This document shows, piece after piece, positions 1-8,520 of a stretch of 43,882 nucleotides of DNA. This DNA comes from Paenibacillus herberti (GTDB lineage: Bacteria; Bacillota; Bacilli; Paenibacillales; Paenibacillaceae). Under the pieces are notes generated by a model. That model had not been told where the DNA came from and searched no databases. It saw only the letters and a list, made by a program, of their open reading frames with translations. The DNA lies in NCBI RefSeq assembly GCF_002233675.1, contig NZ_NMUQ01000001.1, forward strand, positions 1,644,855 to 1,688,736, read 5' to 3'. Position 1 is the stretch's first letter. Every line of letters starts with the position of its first letter. The position numbers and the translations under genes are program-made.

Positions 1-68
1 TGGCATGGCTTTGCCTTTCCAAGCAGGGGTTCCACCTGCTAAGTTACTCAACCTAGGCTCGGTCGCTC

Positions 69-251
69 TTACTACTTAGGTACCTATATAGAGCATTTGG
101 AGTAAAATCAACGGATGAGCTACTATATATTGATTCTCCCCTAGAAGCGTTACCCATTAATAATGTGAAATTCACATGCCTATGAGGTCCGAAACACAAC
201 ATGTGGTATTCAAGATTCAAAGTAAATCAAAATGTCGTACCTAAGTAGTAA
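69..251. repeat. 15-bp inverted repeat pair, MITE-like
   Basis: TTACTACTTAGGTAC at 69-83 is matched exactly as its reverse complement at 237-251. The two arms enclose 153 bp of AT-rich DNA with no gene. The 183-bp unit has the size and form of a miniature inverted-repeat element, but I see no target duplication just outside the arms (CTC on the left, CTA on the right), so the element call is inference. Confidence 0.4.
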
Positions 252-371
252 CTATCAAGGCAGACAGAGAAACGAAACGCGTTGTGCTTTGGACAAGTTC
301 GCCAACTGCAGCAGCGTTTCTGGAATTTGAAGGAGACAGTTCGATTCAAATACTGGTTTTTCCAGTTCGTT

Positions 372-414
372 AAAAAACAAAGCACGAAGACGACGTCTTC
401 GTGCTTTGTTTTTT
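372..414. terminator. bidirectional intrinsic terminator, 20-bp perfect stem
   Basis: Bases 372-391 pair perfectly with 395-414 around a 3-nt loop (GAC). The stem ends in A6 on one side and T6 on the other, so a U tract follows the hairpin on either strand. No intact gene lies close upstream on the plus strand; on the minus strand the nearest is the gene ending at 838. Confidence 0.75.
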
Positions 415-473
415 TATATGCGCCCGGTAGGCACGTTGGCTCGAACAGATGCAGCTCGCGTTTTCGGGGCTTA

Positions 474-705
474 CTGGATGAAGCCCGGCTTCGTGGATTA
501 GCGCGCCGTCGGTCAGCTCGAATAGCTACAGTCAGCGAGCCTGGTTCTCCGGGTAAACCATGGCTTAGTAATTGACCCCCAGTGAAAACCCGCTTGATCT
601 CCCGGTTTTCTGAGTGAAGCCCGACTCCCCGATCGGCGCACCGGTGGCGGCAGCCAAATCGAAGTTGGCGATTCTGGTTATCCGGCTGAAGCCCCGGTAA
701 TCGGG
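474..705. repeat. decayed GC-rich repeat units
   Basis: The phrase TGAAGCCCGG or a one-base variant recurs near 479, 615 and 689. The first two are followed by similar GCGC-rich stretches ending in CTGGTTNTCCGG or a close variant. This looks like an imperfect internal duplication in non-coding DNA. I do not recognise a family, and a shared origin is inference from eye alignment. Confidence 0.35.
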
Positions 706-837
706 CGTCTGCGAAGACAGCCAACGTGAATCGGGAATACTAGAGACAATATGGAAGGTCGACAAATCATAGGGAAGCTAATGAACCAGTTGTAAACCGC
801 GTTAGTAACGGGACTTGAGCAGTATTATTAAAACCTA

Positions 838-1314
838 TTATTTTATATTTTTTTTGATTCTATTAACAACTTCAAGATAGTTCGTTTCGATACTTATGGG
901 CTGTATATGAAAAGTGTTATGATCCATTATGATGTGATTTTCCATTTTTTCCATGCCTGCATTATCATAAATGAATAGTATATCATAATCTATTTCTTTA
1001 AATGACTTCCTGAGTTCTTCACCAACTTTAATTATTAGCTCATCCCCGAATGTTTCAAGGTTCATTCTTCCTTCAACATCCCACCATGAAGTATAGTCTA
1101 TCCATTCCGAACCTTTAAAGATATCCTTTTTGGAGTTAGTTAGATTCATTTCGATACTATTTATTGGATAATGCTTGTTACTTTCTTTAAAACGCAATAT
1201 TTCATTGAACATATCGTTCCAAATAGATTCAAACAAAATAGTATCTCTTATAAAGAATGAACTTCCTAGAAAACTAAATACTCTAGAGTAATCACTGCAA
1301 ACTAAATATCCCAT
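838..1314 (-). CDS. hypothetical protein, 158 aa, AT-rich orphan
   Basis: A start ATG at 1314 follows a perfect AGGAGG with 5-6 nt spacing, so the gene is probably expressed. The protein is soluble-looking, rich in Glu, Ile and aromatic residues, with no signal peptide or membrane segment, and I do not recognise the family. Its base composition is clearly more AT-rich than the housekeeping genes in the window, which suggests acquisition by transfer. The left end of the IS4-family element lies only about 43 bp upstream of the start, so its native promoter, or an operon partner, has probably been separated from it (see the truncated start at 2805-2833). It could be a small immunity-type protein, but nothing in the sequence proves that. 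Confidence 0.6.
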   Translation of the reverse strand: MGYLVCSDYSRVFSFLGSSFFIRDTILFESIWNDMFNEILRFKESNKHYPINSIEMNLTNSKKDIFKGSEWIDYTSWWDVEGRMNLETFGDELIIKVGEELRKSFKEIDYDILFIYDNAGMEKMENHIIMDHNTFHIQPISIETNYLEVVNRIKKNIK

Positions 1315-1357
1315 ATTCAGCCTCCTAATGAAAACACCTTTTCAGTTTATTTAAACT

Positions 1358-2804
1358 CACTAGCGTTGCATAAACCTTCACTATAAAATAAATTGAATAT
1401 TCAAACACACTATCGATGTCAACAAAACCAAAAGGTCGAACTCTCCTTAGAGGTAGCTCTGTCCATTTGGTAATTTATGTATATACGAAATGAGTTCCGA
1501 CAAACCTGTTTTCTGGCTCTTGCGATTACGACGATTCGCTTCGTTTACGACCCGTTGACTTCCGACTCGGTGGACGATGGATTCGATTCAGCCAGTGCTC
1601 ACTCGGTTTCCACAACAATACGTTTAGCCACCGGCTTAACTGCAGCAGAGAATGTGGCGTCTTCGTGTCCTGTTTCACCAGCACCAGCAGGCAAAAGGCA
1701 ATCAGCCCGATCCAAATCTGGTTGTGCACAGCACGATCACTTGTTCCGTAAAACCGCTTGATTCGCAGATGCTGCTTCATCCATTTAAAGAACGTTTCTA
1801 TCACCCAACGGCTCCGGTACATCGCCGAAATTTCATCGCTTGTCCGATCAAAATGATTCGTAACGAGAATCAGCTGATTTCCCTCTGAATCGGAAGTTTC
1901 AATCATGCGGAATTCATGTTTGGCTCGCTTTTGTGAGGAGCCGATCCGTACACGTTCGTCCATTGTCACCAAACTGCCAGTTGGGATCTCAAATGACTCG
2001 ATCGGCTCAATAACAGCGTTGTTTTTCAGCCGTGTCACGAAATGAATCCCGCGCTCACTGTACGAGTCAAACGCCTTGTAGTCCACGTAACCGCGGTCAA
2101 ACACATAAGTGACGCCTTCCTCATCGATGAGCGAGTCCATTTGGGTCCGGTCATTTTTCTTGGCGGGTGTAATCGTCGCGAATTCAGGAAGAACGTCGTC
2201 TTCGCCAACAAAAGCTAGACGCAGATGAAGCTTGATGCCCGCTTTCGTTTTGCGAAATTGCGCCCACTTATACGTCTGCAGACAAAGCGAAACCGTCGTA
2301 GAATCGATGATTTTGATCGCATGCCGGTCTCCAAGAGCCGTGTATTTCGATACGATCTTCTTGGCCAATTGCTCGAAAACATGCCGAAGCAGCTCCGGAT
2401 CGACCCCATTGTTTTTCCGGCAAAGTTGGCTGGACGAGATGGACTCAAATCCGAGTTCGTGCTGGAAGGCTTGACTCAGCAAATCATCTGCAATGCTCCT
2501 AAGGCCCTCCCGCTGATGCAGTTGAGCGTGCAAAAACAGCTTGAGATATGCAGTCGTCGTGAGCTTTTTAACATACGCATCCTGGCGAGTTTCGGCGATT
2601 CGATCTGTGAACGTTTTCGTAAAAATGGGTGCAATCCATTTACCAAATGAAGAAAATAGGGTATCCTTATCCATGCGCTAATCCTTTCAGTGGATTATGG
2701 ACAGGTACTACCTCCCATATCTATTGTAAAGGATTTTTTTGTGCATGTACGATGAGATAACTCAATATTTCGAAAGTTTCGAAAACATTTATGCAACGCT
2801 AGTG
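1358..2804 (-). mobile_element. complete IS4-family insertion sequence (about 1447 bp)
   Basis: Perfect 17-bp terminal inverted repeats, CACTAGCGTTGCATAAA at 1358-1374 and its reverse complement at 2788-2804, bracket a single intact transposase. I see no clear direct target duplication outside them; a short TTAAA occurs on both sides but is not flush. The element is probably recent because both ends and the transposase are intact. It landed in a gene start (see 2805-2833) just upstream of the AT-rich orphan. Confidence 0.85.
1526..2674 (-). CDS. IS4-family DDE transposase, 382 aa
   Basis: This is the only gene of the insertion sequence and should catalyse its cut-and-paste movement. The N-terminal third resembles the DUF4372 region often found in this family. 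The DDE catalytic core shows the first Asp in IIDSTTVSL, the second in VFDRGY, and the IS4 signature Y-x2-R-x3-E-x6-K in YRSRWVIETFFKWMK near residue 290. Length fits the family. The ATG at 2674 follows AAAGGATT at good spacing. There is no frameshift or internal stop, so the enzyme may be active. Confidence 0.88.
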   Translation of the reverse strand: MDKDTLFSSFGKWIAPIFTKTFTDRIAETRQDAYVKKLTTTAYLKLFLHAQLHQREGLRSIADDLLSQAFQHELGFESISSSQLCRKNNGVDPELLRHVFEQLAKKIVSKYTALGDRHAIKIIDSTTVSLCLQTYKWAQFRKTKAGIKLHLRLAFVGEDDVLPEFATITPAKKNDRTQMDSLIDEEGVTYVFDRGYVDYKAFDSYSERGIHFVTRLKNNAVIEPIESFEIPTGSLVTMDERVRIGSSQKRAKHEFRMIETSDSEGNQLILVTNHFDRTSDEISAMYRSRWVIETFFKWMKQHLRIKRFYGTSDRAVHNQIWIGLIAFCLLVLVKQDTKTPHSLLQLSRWLNVLLWKPSEHWLNRIHRPPSRKSTGRKRSESS

Positions 2805-2833
2805 GGGTTAAATATTTCAATTAGCACATCCAT
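2805..2833 (-). pseudogene. gene start truncated by the IS4 element
   Basis: On the minus strand GGAGG (complement of 2841-2845) precedes an ATG at 2833 by 7 nt. It opens a frame reading MDVLIEIFNP and then hits the IS boundary at 2804. On the far side of the element the frame could continue only a few codons before the stop next to the orphan gene's AGGAGG. A real translation start was therefore probably cut, and most of its gene is missing. The remnant is too short to name. Confidence 0.45.
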
Positions 2834-2965
2834 GAGTTATCCTCCAACTTTTTCATGATTTAATATTCTCTGCGCCAATTTCTTATAACGTAATATTCAC
2901 GAAATTCGTGGATTTACAGAATACAATTACAGACACTCTGGCTCTAATCGCAACACCACACAGCC

Positions 2966-5900
2966 TCACCCCAAATCCCTTTTCATCCCCAACCCCTCCA
3001 CCTTACTCTCCGCCCCCCACAGAGCATAGCAATCACTTGCCTGCTTAAGCAGGTAAGCCCCATACTCCTCCGAGCCCGCCCGCTTGTAATACTCACCGGC
3101 GCGCTCATGAGCCAGCGCCTCATAGCGGATAAACCCGCTAGCTTTAGCTGCGCTAAGCGCCAAATCATAACAGCGGGCAGCTCTGCGCTCACCGCTTCGA
3201 CGCTCGCTACCCCTGCGTCCACGCTCGCTCCCTCGGCGCTCACTCCCACTGCGTTCACGCTCGTGCCCACTGCCTCCACGCTCGCTACCCCGGCGCTCAC
3301 CGCTTCGGCTCCCGCCCCATCCGCGCTCCGCATCTGCTGCTTTCATCAGCCACAGATGCTGCGAGAACACGGCTGGATTGGCCTTCGCCCAATCCACTAC
3401 CATCCTCTTACCGCGTCTCATAAGCCGACGAGCTTGCAGCTTACCTCCCACACCTAGCCCCTCATACCGATCGCTAAGTATTAGATAAGAGAAAAGCACA
3501 TACTCCTCCATAAACAGCGAGCCCGCAAGCGAGCCGATCACAGCCTGCACATCCATGACCGCTCCTTGAGCGAGCTCCAGCTCCCCCCGGTGATACAACA
3601 GCTTCATCCGATAAATATGATAAATAGCGATGCCGGAACGATACTGGCTCGCCCTCAATCTTTCCAAATAATCGGCTTCACGGAAGCCCACTCCGTCAAA
3701 CGAGTTAGGATCGGGCAGCTTGCCTGCCAGATTCAGATAGTACTGTCGAGCCAGCTCAGCTGTATCGAGCGAAGCTTTATACTGGTTTTGCCGGATTTGA
3801 CTTATGCTTGCCTCTATATCTCGAATAAGCTCAGGGAGAGTCATCGACGGATGCCATAAATTGCGGTAATAAGCCGCATGGGACTGATACATGGGATCTC
3901 CGGCCTGCTGGCTGGAGAACATCGCTCGCTGGAACCAATCCTGCAAAGTATCCCAAGGCTGCTTCCACCCGTGGCTGAACAAGGAATAAAGCGTTAGCAC
4001 CGGTCCGCGCCACTGAACATCGTTGAACTTCTCGTTAATCCGCACACCTAACTGTCCATATGTATAAGCCTGCTCCTTGTTGCCAATACCCGAGAGCAAC
4101 ATGGAATATCCAATGAAGGCAAAGGAGGACTCAGTCGCGACACCGTGCTGAAGGGTAAGGCCGACCTTTTTTAATGCAAGCAAGCCGAACAGCTCCGCCT
4201 GCCCAGATATAAATGCGGAAGGAAACATATTGATCAACAAACGCATTTTCAGCAGCACCGTAGCATCTCGCATGATCGGTCCGGACAATAGCTCATCGGT
4301 GGTTTTACCACGTAGCTTTAACTTCGTCTTAATGAGATCCCTCATAACATGCAGCTTTGTCGGCTTGTCGGGAAGCGACACACCTAACAGTTGGAGTCCT
4401 ACCCGGCCTGCCTCCATAGACTCGGGCAGCATCCCTAGATACATATAGTAGGAAGCCTGCATCGCACGAATTTCTGCTGCCGCGTAGGGGCTTGCTGCCT
4501 CACAAAGCAATTCCCTACAAGCATCCTCAGCCTCCTGAACCCGCCAAGTTAAATAGCCGCATTCGGCATATAACCGATTAACGAGCGGACGCAGCCACGC
4601 CGTCTGAGTCAAGCCAGATGCGGGAAGCAGCGGACGGATTCGGTCCAGCAGCAGAAAGGCCGTGTCATATCCGTGAGCTTGTTTGGCTTTGTGAGCTGCC
4701 CGGACGACTAACAGAATCGCATTCATCCGCTCATTCGCATCCGCAAGCGCGTACAGGCCATAGTTGAGATGAATAGCAAGACTGACCAGACTATCTTCGA
4801 AAGGCTCGTTGTCCAGCCGCGTCATGAGCTGTTGAGCCAGACGCAAATGGTTAATGTCAGCCTCGTCCTCGCTCAATCGCTCATAAAAAGCCGTCTGCAG
4901 ACGATCGTGGCGGAATCGATACAGCAGCTTGGATAGGAGCTGCATCGATTCAGCGTCCCCCTCCAGCAGTTCTGCCCCATATTGCATGAGCTCACGAGTT
5001 GTCTCGCAAGCGCTAATCAGTTCTTCCTCAAGCGCGATTTCGAGCGCCTCTAGCAACTCTTTTCCACTCCATCTGCCTGTCTGCAACAGCAGCTCGTAAT
5101 CGAACTCACGGCCAATGATTGAGGCTAAAGACAGGACATCTGATACCCGAGACGTTAAGCGGTGAAGCTTGCCAGCCAAAAAATGTTCCACATCCCCGCT
5201 CTCCGCAAACTCATCAAGCGACTCTTCTATCCACCGCCACTTATTCAGCAGAGGGTCAAAATAGAGACCGCCGCTGCGATTCAGCTCAGCCAACAGCTGA
5301 TGAACAAAAAAGGCATTGCCCTGCGTGCTGACGATTAGCGCTGCTGCTAATCTCTCCCGTTCGGCTGCGCTCATCGGTAAGCTATCACCGATTAACGCCG
5401 CAACATCGATCTGTTCCAGCGGTTCCAAGCGAATGTCGAATGTACGCGGAGTGGCCGACAATCGTGCCAACCCTGCTGCAAAGCTTGATTCAAGCTGCTC
5501 TTCCCGGTATGCCAGCAACACTAAAAGACGAGATGACTGCTCCGCTGAAGCCAGCTTTTCCAACAATAACAAGCTCGGAGAATCCGCCCATTGCAGATCA
5601 TCCAGAAAGAGAACTACAGGCGGCCCATCCGCCGTTAAAGCCGTAATGAAACGGACGAATATGGAGTAGAATCGATTGGACTCCTCCGTTGGATTAAGCG
5701 GTTCAACAGCCGGCTGCACTCCGATTAACTGCTCCAGTTCTGGGATGAGTGCCGTGATGAGAGCACCGCTGCCTTGTAAACTTTCCAATAACGCTGGCGC
5801 AGCTTCCTTGAGCTGCAAGTTTCCAGAACCGCCCATCATCCGTACGAACCATCCGCGGAAGGCATTCGCAATCGCTAGATAAGGCAGATCACGATGGTTA

Positions 5901-6970
5901 GAATCGAATTTCCCCTCCAGAAAATAGCCGCCCGGCCAACTATAAACGGCGGACTTGAGCTCGTTGATGAGCGCCGTTTTGCCACACCCTGCTGTTCCGT
6001 GAATGAGGCCGAACATGGGAGATCCTACAGCACTGCTTCGCAAAGCAGCCTGGAGCAGATCCAGCTCCTCCTGTCGTCCGAACAGCCGCTGCGAAATGCG
6101 GAATTGGCCCCGCAGCTCCGCTTGGCCTGGCTTGCCATAGGTCCGTCCTTCGTAAGCTTGAATCAGATCAGCCTTGATGCCTAGAGCGCTCTGATAGCGA
6201 TCTTCGGGATCTTTGGCGAGCAGCTTCATTATGACATCAGACAAAAAGGGCGAGATCGCCCCTCCCGTGACATTGAAAGGTGAATCCGGCTCTTTGGTCA
6301 GGACACAATGAATCTGTTCCGCCAGTCCCTGCTCTCGATAAGTTGGCATTCCAGTCAGCCATTCATATAGAAAAACGCCGAACGAGTAGTAATCAGATCG
6401 ATGATCGATTCTGCGATTCAGACGTCCCGTTTGCTCCGGGGAGCGATAAGGAAAACTTCCTTGAGGCTGATCCTCGCTGCTAAATGGGGGCTCTTTGCCT
6501 GTTATTTTGGCCGCAAGGCTCAGATCGATCAACTGGATGTGGTTCTGTTGCCGATTCCAGAGCAGATTGGATGGTCTGAAGTCCCTGTGGACAATATTTA
6601 CCTCATGCAATTCGCTTAACAGATCGCAAATCATAAGGGATAACTTCAATTTTGTACCGAGCGGAAGCTTGTCACTTTGTATAACTCTATCAAGAGAATC
6701 TCCGCCTGCGTCTTCCAAAACGAGCTTATAGGAGCCCTCCGCCGACTCAAAAGATATCGGGCGTGCCGCCCAGGTAAACTCCTTGCTCAGCGCTTCATGC
6801 AGCAAATATTCCTGTTTCAGCCGGATTACATCAAGGGAATTGCCCGCCCATGGCTGAAATTTTTTGACGATAATCGGTCGCCCCGTTACACCCTGGAGGC
6901 CGCGGTACACGATCGTTCGAGAAGAGGAAGTTATGATTTCGTTCAGCACACAACCCCCTTGCGCGAGCAT
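2966..6970 (-). CDS. Ser/Thr protein kinase fused to AAA-type ATPase and helical repeat region, 1334 aa
   Basis: Domains in order: a protein kinase (about 10-275) with VKK lysine near 37, catalytic loop HRDFRPSN near 129-136 and metal-binding Asp in LIDLS (in place of DFG); a P-loop ATPase with Walker A GTAGCGKT near 325-332 and Walker B VVLFLDD; then about 600 residues of helical, TPR-like sequence. The architecture matches the large kinase/ATPase regulators that usually carry C-terminal GAF and histidine kinase domains, but both are absent. The catalytic-loop Lys is Arg and DFG is DLS, so activity may be reduced. The ATG at 6970 overlaps the upstream TGA (TGATG), implying coupled translation. 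A GTG eight codons in, after AAGGGGG, is an alternative start. Partner and substrate are unknown. Confidence 0.8.
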   Translation of the reverse strand: MLAQGGCVLNEIITSSSRTIVYRGLQGVTGRPIIVKKFQPWAGNSLDVIRLKQEYLLHEALSKEFTWAARPISFESAEGSYKLVLEDAGGDSLDRVIQSDKLPLGTKLKLSLMICDLLSELHEVNIVHRDFRPSNLLWNRQQNHIQLIDLSLAAKITGKEPPFSSEDQPQGSFPYRSPEQTGRLNRRIDHRSDYYSFGVFLYEWLTGMPTYREQGLAEQIHCVLTKEPDSPFNVTGGAISPFLSDVIMKLLAKDPEDRYQSALGIKADLIQAYEGRTYGKPGQAELRGQFRISQRLFGRQEELDLLQAALRSSAVGSPMFGLIHGTAGCGKTALINELKSAVYSWPGGYFLEGKFDSNHRDLPYLAIANAFRGWFVRMMGGSGNLQLKEAAPALLESLQGSGALITALIPELEQLIGVQPAVEPLNPTEESNRFYSIFVRFITALTADGPPVVLFLDDLQWADSPSLLLLEKLASAEQSSRLLVLLAYREEQLESSFAAGLARLSATPRTFDIRLEPLEQIDVAALIGDSLPMSAAERERLAAALIVSTQGNAFFVHQLLAELNRSGGLYFDPLLNKWRWIEESLDEFAESGDVEHFLAGKLHRLTSRVSDVLSLASIIGREFDYELLLQTGRWSGKELLEALEIALEEELISACETTRELMQYGAELLEGDAESMQLLSKLLYRFRHDRLQTAFYERLSEDEADINHLRLAQQLMTRLDNEPFEDSLVSLAIHLNYGLYALADANERMNAILLVVRAAHKAKQAHGYDTAFLLLDRIRPLLPASGLTQTAWLRPLVNRLYAECGYLTWRVQEAEDACRELLCEAASPYAAAEIRAMQASYYMYLGMLPESMEAGRVGLQLLGVSLPDKPTKLHVMRDLIKTKLKLRGKTTDELLSGPIMRDATVLLKMRLLINMFPSAFISGQAELFGLLALKKVGLTLQHGVATESSFAFIGYSMLLSGIGNKEQAYTYGQLGVRINEKFNDVQWRGPVLTLYSLFSHGWKQPWDTLQDWFQRAMFSSQQAGDPMYQSHAAYYRNLWHPSMTLPELIRDIEASISQIRQNQYKASLDTAELARQYYLNLAGKLPDPNSFDGVGFREADYLERLRASQYRSGIAIYHIYRMKLLYHRGELELAQGAVMDVQAVIGSLAGSLFMEEYVLFSYLILSDRYEGLGVGGKLQARRLMRRGKRMVVDWAKANPAVFSQHLWLMKAADAERGWGGSRSGERRGSERGGSGHERERSGSERRGSERGRRGSERRSGERRAARCYDLALSAAKASGFIRYEALAHERAGEYYKRAGSEEYGAYLLKQASDCYALWGAESKVEGLGMKRDLG
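3178..3315 (-). repeat. 15-bp minisatellite encoding RGSER-like pentapeptides
   Basis: Imperfect units of about 15 bp built on CTCGCTNCCNCNGCG repeat through this part of the kinase/ATPase gene. They encode a charged, low-complexity tract of Arg-Gly-Ser-Glu-Arg type at about residues 1217-1262, inside the otherwise helical C-terminal region. Because the unit is a multiple of three, copy-number change would keep the frame. Confidence 0.75.
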
Positions 6971-8280
6971 CAACGCTTACCCCATGAACCAGAGGTTCCG
7001 GGTACGATCTCGGGATCAAATTTGCATATATAGGCAGCTGCAAGCCACATGATCCAGCAGTTGACGCCGAAGAAAAGATAACCGAAGTAACCAAGGATCG
7101 GCATTTCCGAGAAGAGGTGGATTTTGTCCAGGTAAGGAACCGAGTACTTCCAGAAGTTAGGATTCGTGATGGTTTCGGAATTAAAATAACCGCTGCCGAA
7201 GTTCCATAACTCCCAGAACAAGCCGTTTAATAGCGTAGCGATTGCGATAAGGAGAATCGGTGTCCAATTGCCGTTGCGAAGAGGAGTAAAAGGAGTCCAT
7301 AATCCCGCAATTCCCATAGCCGCCGACAGCAGCGGCACTAGGGCGACCCATAACACCCAGAATAGCTGGGATGGAAAATACCCCATGCCAAAAGCCAGAA
7401 TAACGCCAGCTCCATAAAACAGCAGCAGCATTTGGCGTGATAACTTCAGCTTCGGCCCGTTGGCGTAACGTTTGCGCAAAGCGGGAAAAGTGAGGAGCAA
7501 CGTGTACCATTCAAAAATCGCCGGCAGAACGGTTGTATAAGACAGGGAAAACCAGAACACATTGCCGAAGTCGGATAAAATCGTATTGTTGGGATAATAC
7601 CAATTCGCTAGTACAAAAAAGTTGAGATATTCAAAAACAAACCAGCTGAAGCAGGAAACGATAGCAACAATTTGCATCAAATGCGGCTTTTTGGCCACGA
7701 TGGAATTGCCTCCGCTTCGCTTGTAAACGACGCCGTCCAGCAGAAGAATGAATGACCACCACAGCGGTACAAAACTAAATGCATTAAGCAGCGGCAAAGC
7801 GGGGATGCGCACCCACATCAACAGCCAGCTTATGACCAGTACAGGCAAGCTCCACCAGAACCAGACCGGATAACCGCTAGGTGCTGCTGCCGTTCGATCA
7901 TCGATCCCATGCTCAGCAGTCGCAGCTGAAAAATTGGAAGCATCCGTTGCGCTCCGAGGCATGTCACTGACACTAACTGCAGAACCCGAGCCTGGCGCAG
8001 TCACGCCAGAACCACCTTCATCTACCGCATGCTCTGCGCCACTACGGAAGCCGAACCAGCGAGGTACGAGCAGGAATAACATAATCAGCAGCGCCACAGC
8101 GCATGCAAAAATGAAAAATCCGGGGCTGAAGCCTGGCGGTTCTACCGTTTTTTGTGCCGGAAAGCTACCATAACCGGGCGGTAACTTACCCCAGCGAACA
8201 ATACTGCCGATTAGCGGCAGGACAAAAATTAAAAATGAAGTTCCAATTAGAATGGCTGGTTTTGATAGAGTCTTTTTCAT
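6970..8280 (-). CDS. polytopic membrane protein, 436 aa, function unknown
   Basis: The protein begins MKKTLSKPAILIG and has about ten hydrophobic segments rich in Trp, Phe and Tyr, with a hydrophilic Ser/Gly/Ala-rich loop near residues 80-135 after the second segment. I do not recognise the family. The ATG at 8280 follows AAGGGGGAT at normal spacing. Its stop codon overlaps the start of the kinase/ATPase gene, so the two form a two-gene unit. An attractive but unproven idea is that this protein senses or anchors something for the kinase. The hydrophilic loop differs in composition from the rest and may be variable. Confidence 0.65.
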   Translation of the reverse strand: MKKTLSKPAILIGTSFLIFVLPLIGSIVRWGKLPPGYGSFPAQKTVEPPGFSPGFFIFACAVALLIMLFLLVPRWFGFRSGAEHAVDEGGSGVTAPGSGSAVSVSDMPRSATDASNFSAATAEHGIDDRTAAAPSGYPVWFWWSLPVLVISWLLMWVRIPALPLLNAFSFVPLWWSFILLLDGVVYKRSGGNSIVAKKPHLMQIVAIVSCFSWFVFEYLNFFVLANWYYPNNTILSDFGNVFWFSLSYTTVLPAIFEWYTLLLTFPALRKRYANGPKLKLSRQMLLLFYGAGVILAFGMGYFPSQLFWVLWVALVPLLSAAMGIAGLWTPFTPLRNGNWTPILLIAIATLLNGLFWELWNFGSGYFNSETITNPNFWKYSVPYLDKIHLFSEMPILGYFGYLFFGVNCWIMWLAAAYICKFDPEIVPGTSGSWGKR

Positions 8281-8458
8281 TTAAATCCCCCTTCGGTTTT
8301 GTGAATTGATGTTCGAACCTGAGAGTCAATCTCTGGGCTGTAATCTACTTTTCTATATGTATTTATTTTGAAAAATCAACACTACTATCGTCGAACTTCT
8401 ATTGGTATTATTTTACCTTTTCGACCTAATTCTTTCAATAAAACTCTTACTCATAGCA

Positions 8459-8511
8459 AAAAGCCCGGAAGCGCAGTGCCTGATACTCAGACAAAGCGCT
8501 TCCGGGCTTTA
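8459..8511 (-). terminator. intrinsic terminator of degV-family gene
   Basis: AAGCCCGGAAGCG at 8461-8473 pairs with CGCTTCCGGGCTT at 8497-8509. Read on the minus strand the stem is followed by a T5 run, directly after the stop of the DegV gene. Confidence 0.85.
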
Positions 8512-8520
8512 CTATACGAT

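Larger units (their letters stand above)
1..837. other. gene-poor accessory stretch
   Basis: No reading frame here has a convincing ribosome binding site or recognisable product. The stretch holds a 15-bp inverted repeat pair, a very strong palindromic terminator and decayed GC-rich repeats, each listed separately. It looks like eroded mobile or intergenic DNA. What lay to the left cannot be judged because the window starts here. Confidence 0.6.

Noticed and set aside
227-724. Overlapping open frames in the first kilobase
   Set aside because: No ribosome site, low-complexity translations, and they cross a perfect terminator palindrome. I treat this as non-coding.
2983-3457. Alternative-frame proteins over the minisatellite in the kinase gene
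   Set aside because: Ser/Ala/Thr-rich shadows of a repeated coding sequence with no ribosome sites.
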